Assembly (NCBI GenBank): GCA_964343305.1
Contig: CAYFJO010000212.1
Location: 1 to 17,487 of the forward strand
DNA: 17,487 bases
Source: CAYFJO01 sp964343305
GTDB lineage: Bacteria > Planctomycetota > Planctomycetia > Pirellulales > Pirellulaceae
Direction of reading: 5' to 3'
The notes below the pieces were generated by a model that searched no databases, was not told the DNA's origin, and saw only the letters and a program-made list of their open reading frames with translations. Every line of letters starts with the position of its first letter. Positions within the stretch are counted from its first letter, which is position 1. Below, piece by piece: positions 7,578 through 13,511 of the stretch. The position numbers and the translations under genes are program-made.

Positions 7578-8519
7578 ATGGGAAAGAACGTCGACCCGAT
7601 CCAACCGCTTGCGGCGAATCAACCGCTGGGGCTTGTTTCCATTCTGCTGGTTTTGTTGACGGCTGCGCTGTGGGGTGGTACGCCGGTTGCGATCCGGTTC
7701 AGCGAGCCGTCGTTTCCACCCGTCATGCTTGCGGCCATTCGATTTGCATTGGCCGCCGTGTTCATGGTTTTCTGGTGTCGTTTGGCGGGCACTTCCCTGC
7801 AAGTCCGACGCGGACAATGGTTGCCGATTCTGATCGCCGGATTGCTACTGTTTCCACAGATCACGTTGTTCAACATCGGCGTGTATTTGTCGAACGCCTC
7901 GCATGGTTCGACGCAGATCAACACGTTCGTTTTTTGGGTGGTCGCGATCGAACACTTCATCACGCGAACCGATCGTTTGAACTCGCGCCGAGTCGTCGGG
8001 CTCGTCGTGGCATTCGTTGGTGCATTGCTGATTCTGTTTGATGCCAAGGGCGAAGCAACGACGGAGCAAGTCGAATCGCCGACCATGCTGGGCGACGCGT
8101 TCTTGCTGGCCAGCGCGCTGGTGCTGGCGATCAAAATCGTGGTCGTCAAACAAGCGGTGAAAACGGTCGAACCTGGCAAACTGATCTTCTGGCACGGAGT
8201 GATCGGTGTTTTGCTGTTCACGGCTTACAGCTTGTCGAGTGAGCAGTTTCAAATCGAAAAGGTGACAACGCCGGCAGTTATTTCGGTCATCTACCAGGGT
8301 TTGCTCGTGGCCGGCCTGTGTTTTGTGATTCAGGCGATGTTGCTGCGAAAACATTCCGCCACGCAAATCTCGGTCTTCAGTTTTACGACGCCGTTGTTTG
8401 GTGTCTTGTTCGCGGTCCTCATGCGCGGCGATCGGTTGTCGCCGTGGTTCGTGATCGCCGCGATGTTCGTGGCCGTTGGAATCCTGTTGGTCAATCTGAA
8501 GGAAAGAAATGGAGATTAG
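7578..8519 (+). CDS. EamA/DMT-family membrane transporter
   Basis: A 313-residue, strongly hydrophobic protein with about ten predicted membrane helices in two homologous halves, the layout of the drug/metabolite transporter (EamA) family. The first helix has the family-typical LTAALWGGTPVAIRF. The second half starts near residue 170 with LGDAFLLASALVLAIKIVVVK and ends in FVAVGILLVNLKER. It would export or import small metabolites across the cytoplasmic membrane; the family is too broad to name the substrate. The ATG at 7578 is preceded by GAAGG a few bases upstream. The cysteine-cluster gene follows after 52 bp, so the two may be co-transcribed. Confidence 0.9.
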   Translation: MGKNVDPIQPLAANQPLGLVSILLVLLTAALWGGTPVAIRFSEPSFPPVMLAAIRFALAAVFMVFWCRLAGTSLQVRRGQWLPILIAGLLLFPQITLFNIGVYLSNASHGSTQINTFVFWVVAIEHFITRTDRLNSRRVVGLVVAFVGALLILFDAKGEATTEQVESPTMLGDAFLLASALVLAIKIVVVKQAVKTVEPGKLIFWHGVIGVLLFTAYSLSSEQFQIEKVTTPAVISVIYQGLLVAGLCFVIQAMLLRKHSATQISVFSFTTPLFGVLFAVLMRGDRLSPWFVIAAMFVAVGILLVNLKERNGD

Positions 8520-8571
8520 TTCAAGTTGCGTGGCGCGTGGCATCATTCGCTAGCGGCTATACTGAGCAGGC

Positions 8572-9819
8572 ATGACACTCCCTATCAAGACACTCCCAAT
8601 CGTCGAATGCTGGACTTGCACCGGCTGTGGCAAGTGTTGTCGTGGCAATATTGTGCCGCTGGATGACGATGATTTGGCCAAGCTGCACACACAACAGTGG
8701 GACAAGCATCCCGATTTTCGCGGCGTGCGAACGGTGGAGAGTTCCGGCTGGCTGGTCAAGTCGCATCGATTGGCTCAGCGCAACGACGGCACCTGTGTGT
8801 TTTTGGAAAGAGATGGGCTGTGTCGAATTCACAAAGAGCACGGTCTTGATAGCAAACCACTGGTCTGTCGCATGTACCCGCTACAACTCGTCCCTGTCGA
8901 CGACACGGCTTACTTGACGCTCCGCCGCAGTTGCCCGACCGCTGCCAACGAACAAGGCAGCGAGATGAGCGAGCACCGCAAGGACGCCAAGTCTTTCGTC
9001 CGCGAGCGACCGCGATTGGCCGAGAAAATCGTCCCACCTCAAATCACCAAATGGCGAGAAAACTCGTGGAAAGAGACGTTGCAAGTTACCGGGGCGATCG
9101 AACGTTTGATGACGGACGAGCGATTTCCGTTGATCCGCCGGCTGGTTCACAGCATGAAATTCTGCGATTTGTTGGAGACCTGCAGGCTGCGAAAGCTCGA
9201 CGTTGTATCGTTGGACGAACTGGTCAGCATGTTGAGCGAAACGGCGATCGAAGAATCGTCTGAGTTTTTTCAAGACCGCGAGCCGCCGTCGAAAGGTGCC
9301 GGCGTACTGCTTCGTCAAACCGTGCTGGCGTATTTGAGATTACATCCGCGGTACACCGTCCGAGAATCGTGGCGCGAACGACTGCGGCTTTTCTGGGCGT
9401 CGTTGCGATTCACGCGCGGCAAAGGAGCCGTCCCAAAGATTCACAAAGACTTTCCTGACGCAGACTTCGAATCCATCGAAGAGCCACTTGGACATCTTGA
9501 CGAAGACGTCCAGCGTCCATTTGTTTCCTATTTCGAAGCAACTGCTGTGTCGAAGCAATACGCCGTCGTCAGCCGCACCGCGTGGTCAGTCGTCGAGAAA
9601 TTCCGCGCGTTGGCCCTGGCCTACCCGGTCGCGCTGTGGATGCTGGCGTACTTCCGCTCGACCGACGGGGTCACACACGAACAAGCGATCGACATGGTTA
9701 CCACGATCGATCGCGGCCAAGGTCACGACGCGTTGGTCGGCACAATGCACCGTCGACGGATTTCGACATTGGCCCGCCTCGGCGAACTAGAACGCCTCGC
9801 CGTATGGTATGCTCGTTAA
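8572..9819 (+). CDS. YkgJ-family cysteine-cluster protein, long form
   Basis: Protein of 415 residues. The N-terminus carries the YkgJ motif CxxCxxCC (C16, C19, C22, C23, with an extra C13 before it), followed by C75 and C84 around DGTCVFLERDGLCRIH, then PLVCRMYP (C99) and SCP (C121). Together these eight to nine cysteines form the metal or Fe-S binding core of PF03692-type proteins, whose biochemical role is unsettled. The family is usually a single domain of 100-250 residues. Here ~290 further residues follow with no recognisable motif: charged, helical, with an Arg-rich stretch near 265-285. It lies 52 bp after the transporter and 27 bp before the oxidoreductase, all on the same strand. 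Start at the ATG at 8572, only 12 codons before the first cysteine. Confidence 0.85.
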   Translation: MTLPIKTLPIVECWTCTGCGKCCRGNIVPLDDDDLAKLHTQQWDKHPDFRGVRTVESSGWLVKSHRLAQRNDGTCVFLERDGLCRIHKEHGLDSKPLVCRMYPLQLVPVDDTAYLTLRRSCPTAANEQGSEMSEHRKDAKSFVRERPRLAEKIVPPQITKWRENSWKETLQVTGAIERLMTDERFPLIRRLVHSMKFCDLLETCRLRKLDVVSLDELVSMLSETAIEESSEFFQDREPPSKGAGVLLRQTVLAYLRLHPRYTVRESWRERLRLFWASLRFTRGKGAVPKIHKDFPDADFESIEEPLGHLDEDVQRPFVSYFEATAVSKQYAVVSRTAWSVVEKFRALALAYPVALWMLAYFRSTDGVTHEQAIDMVTTIDRGQGHDALVGTMHRRRISTLARLGELERLAVWYAR

Positions 9820-9833
9820 TCTGTCCTATAAAA

Positions 9834-9839
9834 AAGGAG
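9834..9839 (+). promoter_or_regulatory. strong ribosome binding site
   Basis: AAGGAG within an A-rich run lies 7 nt before the ATG at 9847. It is the best Shine-Dalgarno match in this window and fixes the oxidoreductase start. Confidence 0.75.
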
Positions 9840-9846
9840 TCACAAT

Positions 9847-10932
9847 ATGAAGCGCCGCGACTTCATCAAAACAACATCTGCCGCCGCCATCGCTGCACCC
9901 ACATTGTCGCTGTTGTCCAATGACATCCGTGCCGCACGCAAAGAAAAAATCAAAGTCGGCCAGATCGGCACCATGCACGCCCATGCCAGCGGCAAACTCG
10001 CCACAATTCGCAAGTTCTCCGACCAATACGAATTGATCGGGGTCGTTGAACCGAACGCCGAACGCCGTGCCCAACTGAAAACCAATTCAACGTATCGCGA
10101 CGTCCATTGGCTGACAGAAAAGGAACTGCTTGGCACGAAAGGACTACAAGCCGTCGCCGTCGAAACCGAAGTCCGCGACTTGCTCGGTGCCGCGGCACGG
10201 TGCATCGACGCTGGAGTACACATACACCTCGACAAACCAGCCGGGACATCACTCCCCGAATTCAAACGAATTCTCGACTCGGCGACTAAGCAAAACCTCG
10301 TCGTCCAAATGGGCTACATGTACCGCTACAACCCCGCGTTTCGATTCCTCTTCGACGCCATTCGATCCGGGTGGCTCGGCAACATCTTCGAAGTTCACGC
10401 CGTGATGAGCAAAACGGTGGGCGACGCCTCGCGTAAGAAACTTGCGGAATTCAGCGGCGGCTCGATGTTTGAACTCGGCTGTCACTTGATCGACGCAGTC
10501 GTCTCGGTTCTTGGCAAACCCGACAAAGTCACGCCGTACATCCGCCGCACTCGCTCGGAGAAAGACACACTGGCCGACAATTGTCTGGCCGTCTTCGATT
10601 ATCCGAAAGCGACCGCGACTGTTCGCAGCGCGTTGATGGAAGTCGACGGTTTTCGCCGCCGCCAATTCGTCGTCTGTGGCGACAAGGGAACGATCACCAT
10701 TCGTCCGCTTGAACCGCCCGTTTTGGAATTAACGTTGGATCAACCCCAAGGCGACTTCAAGAAGGGAACGCAAAAGGTCGAACTGCCCAGATTGGAGGGC
10801 CGTTATGACGGCGATTTCCAGGATCTTGCCAAGATCATCCACGGCGACAAGAAGTCGGATTTTCCACCGTCACACGACCTCGCGGTACAAGAAGCGATCT
10901 TGCGCGCAAGCGGAATGCCAATTGATTCTTGA
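9847..10932 (+). CDS. Tat-exported Gfo/Idh/MocA-family oxidoreductase
   Basis: Protein of 361 residues beginning with a twin-arginine signal, MKRRDFIKTT, then an Ala-rich h-region and a likely cleavage near residue 30. Tat export means folding with NAD(P) in the cytoplasm before transport. The Rossmann start is KIKVGQIGTMHAHASGK: the usual GxGxxG is altered (GQIGTMHAH), so cofactor contacts may differ. Family catalytic elements are present: HLDKPAG with K130 (the EKP motif equivalent) and ELGCHLID with H213 and D216. The C-terminal half is the β-sheet dimerisation domain. The family oxidises or reduces sugars or inositols, and planctomycetes carry many Tat-exported copies that probably act on polysaccharide-derived sugars. 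The substrate is not deducible. It may be co-transcribed with the cysteine-cluster gene 27 bp upstream. Confidence 0.92.
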   Translation: MKRRDFIKTTSAAAIAAPTLSLLSNDIRAARKEKIKVGQIGTMHAHASGKLATIRKFSDQYELIGVVEPNAERRAQLKTNSTYRDVHWLTEKELLGTKGLQAVAVETEVRDLLGAAARCIDAGVHIHLDKPAGTSLPEFKRILDSATKQNLVVQMGYMYRYNPAFRFLFDAIRSGWLGNIFEVHAVMSKTVGDASRKKLAEFSGGSMFELGCHLIDAVVSVLGKPDKVTPYIRRTRSEKDTLADNCLAVFDYPKATATVRSALMEVDGFRRRQFVVCGDKGTITIRPLEPPVLELTLDQPQGDFKKGTQKVELPRLEGRYDGDFQDLAKIIHGDKKSDFPPSHDLAVQEAILRASGMPIDS

Positions 10933-10999
10933 GAACTGCGCGACGGGTGGTCTCTTTCGTACTACTAGTTTGCGATTTCTTGTTGTCTTGCGCGCATTT

Positions 11000-11030
11000 C
11001 TGTAGGACGAAATGAAATTCCGTCCTACAG
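11000..11030. repeat. short palindromic repeat related to the SNF2-internal element
   Basis: CTGTAGGACG (11000-11009) and CGTCCTACAG (11021-11030) form a perfect 10-bp inverted repeat around an 11-nt loop, 67 bp after the oxidoreductase stop. The arms share GTAGGACG/CGTCCTAC with the outer ends of the element at 2421-2488, so it is probably a shorter relative. It may also act as a terminator, although only a weak T-rich tail follows. Confidence 0.65.
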
Positions 11031-11139
11031 TTGGTTGCGGCTCTGCCGTTGAACGAGTTTTTGAAAGTCAGGACTCTTGATTGTCTTGGAAGTCGCGCAT
11101 TGATAGGATGACAGCATCCTTTCAACATCGAGGCGACCC

Positions 11140-11925
11140 ATGCCCATCGTCTTTCGTTGCTCACAATGCGATACGCTAGTCCGCAGCACCGAGAGCGCGG
11201 ATTCCAAAGAAGGCACGTGTACACAATGCGGCGCGGTCACCGAGATTACCGAGCCGATCGCTGAATGGTCGGACGCCGAAGATGCCAAGACCCAGCAAGA
11301 GATCCATCGCGAAGAAGGCACCGAGCCTGAAGTGATCGGACCGGACCATTCGATCGGCCGCGATTTATGGATTCCGCTGGCCATGATCGTCGCAGCCGTG
11401 GCCGCTCGCATCGCGGCGTCTTGGATGATCGTTTCTCGCGAAGTCGACGCTGAAAGATTTGAAACGACTGCGTTCGTGTTGATCTTAAGCTTTGTCACCG
11501 GGCTGTCGATTTTCGAAGCGGCGCTAAAAATGGCGTTTACCGCCGTATTGGGCTTAGTCGCGATGGTGATTCAAAGCAAAACGATTGGCACGCCCTTCGG
11601 AACTTTCGGTTCGGCAATGCTCAAGGTCATCGCGTTGATGATGTTTACGCCGGTTCTCGTCTGCGTCGGCGTTCTCGCGCTCGTTTTGTGGTTCGACGAA
11701 CCCGGCGCAGGGATCGGCAGCCTCATCTTGCTGCCCGTGTTCATCGGCACCTTCTTTGTCCTCACCAAGTGGTTTTTCGACATGGAGATTTTCGAAGCGC
11801 TCGTGTTCATGACAATCGTCTTGCTGGGCCCGATTATCATGAGCCATGCTGCGGAATGGTCCATCGAAAACGGAGGACCAATCGCCGACGCAGTGCAAGC
11901 GTGGTTCGGACAAGTAGAAGAGTAA
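11140..11925 (+). CDS. zinc-ribbon polytopic membrane protein, function unknown
   Basis: Protein of 261 residues. The N-terminus is a small zinc ribbon with two CxxC pairs, C7/C10 and C27/C30, 16 residues apart. An acidic linker (about 38-70) follows. The rest is about five or six hydrophobic segments, including LWIPLAMIVAAVAARIAASWMIV (about 76-98), TAFVLILSFVTGLSIFEAAL, LMMFTPVLVCVGVLALVLWF, LILLPVFIGTFFVLTKWFF and ALVFMTIVLLGPIIMSHA. The architecture of zinc ribbon plus acidic linker plus membrane bundle is one I associate with uncharacterised planctomycete proteins. It has no catalytic motif that I recognise. The start is supported by GAGG about 7 nt before the ATG. It converges on the sigma-54 activator gene with an 18-bp gap. 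Confidence 0.75.
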   Translation: MPIVFRCSQCDTLVRSTESADSKEGTCTQCGAVTEITEPIAEWSDAEDAKTQQEIHREEGTEPEVIGPDHSIGRDLWIPLAMIVAAVAARIAASWMIVSREVDAERFETTAFVLILSFVTGLSIFEAALKMAFTAVLGLVAMVIQSKTIGTPFGTFGSAMLKVIALMMFTPVLVCVGVLALVLWFDEPGAGIGSLILLPVFIGTFFVLTKWFFDMEIFEALVFMTIVLLGPIIMSHAAEWSIENGGPIADAVQAWFGQVEE

Positions 11926-11943
11926 TGACTCCATCATTAGCGC

Positions 11944-13311
11944 CTACTCGGACTGCTTTTGCTTCTTCAAGTAATATCGAAATTGATGATAGGACAAACC
12001 CAACTGCCGTGCCGCTTCGGCTTGATTGTTTTTGGCCGCTTTTAGCGCATCTTCAAGAATTCGCCGGGTGAACGCGTTGACGCGATCATGAAAGGAGCCG
12101 CTCGCATGCGCCGCATCGTTATCGACGATCAGTCCCAAATCACTCGGCGTGATTTCGTCGGTCGTGTCACGATAGGCAGCTCGCTCTATGATATTTTTCA
12201 ATTCTCTCACGTTTCCCGGATATGAGTGGCGACGCAGTTCGGCGATCGCCCGGCGAGACAGGCGCTTACCTCTGAACGCGGGTGTTTCGCGGGCGAATTC
12301 GTCCAGGATGTGTTGAGCCAACATTGGGATGTCATCCTTGCGATCTCGCAACGCGGGAACCTGCAAAACTTCGAACGCCAGCCGGTCGTATAAATCCGGA
12401 AGAAACTCGCCGTCCCGGATCTTTTCTTTGAGGTCGCTGTTCGTTGCAGTGATGATGCGAGCGCTGGACTTGAGTTCGGCGAGGCCGCCGACACGCGTGT
12501 AAACCCCGTACTCGGCAACGCGCAGTATCTTTTGCTGAAACGCCAAAGACATGTGACCAATTTCGTCGAGAAACAATGTACCTCCGTCAGCCTGTTCGAA
12601 CTTGCCTTGTCGAGTAGTTTCCGCGCCCGTGAACGAGCCCTTTTCGTGGCCAAACAATTCGCTTTCAAGCAACGAGTCGCTGAATGCCGCGCAGTTAACG
12701 GTGACCAACGGTCGTGAGTTCTTGCCAGAGGCATTATGAATGGCACGGGCCACCAACTCTTTGCCCGTCCCGCGTTCGCCGATGATTAGCACTGGTCGAG
12801 GAATCTCGGACACACGACGAATCTGTTCTGCAAGCTTTCGCATCACAGGCGAATCGCCAATGATTTGGAATCGCGCGAGAAGCGATTCGCGCAACTGGTC
12901 GTTATGCTGGCGCAATGCTCGATTGCGATCCAACACGGCGAACAGACCGCGAAGTTTTCCAAGCAACGTTGCGACGCGTTCGCGTAGATGATCGCCCAGC
13001 ACGAGGAAGTCCGTGGCCCCGGTGTCAATCGCGCTCGCTGCGGCACTCACATTGCCCTGCTCGGCGACGGCAATCACGGGCACATCCGCGACGACACTTC
13101 GAAGCTGGGCGATAACATCCCTTTCGCTTGCCACTGAATGCGGTACGACCGCAAGTAAGTCGTTGGTGATCCGCTCGGCTAGTTCGACTAGCTCGTCAGT
13201 CGTCGAAACCAACAGAACTTCCCACCCCATGCCGGATTCGGCTTTGAACGCGCGGCGCAGTTCGCCGAATTGAAAACCCTCAGGTTCGTAGACCGCAATC
13301 GTACGTGGCAT
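11944..13311 (-). CDS. PspF-like sigma-54 enhancer-binding protein with pseudo-receiver domain
   Basis: AAA+ activator of sigma-54 RNA polymerase, 455 residues. Order: N-terminal receiver-like domain (1-~125), coiled linker, AAA+ domain (about 150-385), C-terminal Fis-type helix-turn-helix (428-449, AEAARQLGLSYHQFRYYLKK). Walker A is GERGTGKE (178-185), the sigma-54 contact loop is GSFTGA (225-230, against the usual GAFTGA), Walker B is GGTLFLDE (243-250), an arginine finger lies in DLYDRLAF (R310) and sensor II in YPGNVREL (364-371). PVLIIGERGTGKELVARAIH, VNCAAFSDSLLESELFGHE and IIERAAYR closely resemble PspF. PspF itself has no N-terminal receiver. The receiver here has VVP where the phospho-acceptor Asp is expected and lacks the conserved Lys, so phosphorylation is unlikely. 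It is divergent from the SPFH gene, which is its probable target. Confidence 0.92.
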   Translation of the reverse strand: MPRTIAVYEPEGFQFGELRRAFKAESGMGWEVLLVSTTDELVELAERITNDLLAVVPHSVASERDVIAQLRSVVADVPVIAVAEQGNVSAAASAIDTGATDFLVLGDHLRERVATLLGKLRGLFAVLDRNRALRQHNDQLRESLLARFQIIGDSPVMRKLAEQIRRVSEIPRPVLIIGERGTGKELVARAIHNASGKNSRPLVTVNCAAFSDSLLESELFGHEKGSFTGAETTRQGKFEQADGGTLFLDEIGHMSLAFQQKILRVAEYGVYTRVGGLAELKSSARIITATNSDLKEKIRDGEFLPDLYDRLAFEVLQVPALRDRKDDIPMLAQHILDEFARETPAFRGKRLSRRAIAELRRHSYPGNVRELKNIIERAAYRDTTDEITPSDLGLIVDNDAAHASGSFHDRVNAFTRRILEDALKAAKNNQAEAARQLGLSYHQFRYYLKKQKQSE

Positions 13312-13393
13312 GTTTTAGACTCTGGATAACGTGAATGTGATAAATAATACCATATATAACAAATATCACCACATCTGGCGATTTGCGGGCAAC

Positions 13394-13412
13394 TTTACAA
13401 ACCTCTTGTAAA
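13394..13412. promoter_or_regulatory. candidate activator-binding site (perfect inverted repeat)
   Basis: TTTACAA and TTGTAAA form a 7-bp perfect inverted repeat with a 5-bp spacer (ACCTC). Its centre is about 38 bp upstream of the -24 GG and roughly 60 bp upstream of the inferred transcription start. This is a plausible position for an enhancer-type site of the divergent activator, somewhat closer than the classical PspF sites. Confidence 0.45.
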
Positions 13413-13439
13413 TAAGGACTTGTGGCAACTGGAACATCG

Positions 13440-13455
13440 TGGCACGCCAACTGCC
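13440..13455 (+). promoter_or_regulatory. sigma-54 (-24/-12) promoter of the SPFH gene
   Basis: TGGCACGCCAACTGCC matches the consensus TGGCACG-N4-TTGCW with the invariant GG (13441-13442) and GC (13453-13454) at the correct spacing. Only the first T of the -12 element and the last base differ. Transcription would start near 13465 and give a leader of about 45 nt before the ATG at 13512. Confidence 0.75.
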
Positions 13456-13511
13456 TTGTGGGGCACAGATTCTGAAGCCTGTATTTACTAGTCATTGTGA
13501 AAAGGAAAATC

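Larger units (their letters stand above)
13312..13511. promoter_or_regulatory. divergent control region between the sigma-54 activator and the SPFH gene
   Basis: The 200 bp hold, left to right: an AT-rich island (about 13335-13366) flanked by GTGATA (13337-13342) and TATCAC (13364-13369); a perfect inverted repeat at 13394-13412; a sigma-54 promoter match at 13440-13455; and the SPFH ribosome binding site. The activator's own promoter should lie on the minus strand, perhaps in the AT-rich island (TATTAT read on that strand), but no good -35 partner is visible. Confidence 0.6.

Noticed and set aside
13423..13437. TGGCAACTGGAACAT as an alternative sigma-54 promoter
   Set aside because: The -24 GG is present, but at the -12 position the required GC is AT. 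The site at 13440-13455 is far better.
13497..13511. GTG at 13497 as the SPFH start
   Set aside because: It is in frame, but AAAGGA at 13501-13506 lies downstream of it and is correctly spaced for the ATG at 13512. The residues MKRKI add nothing typical of the family.
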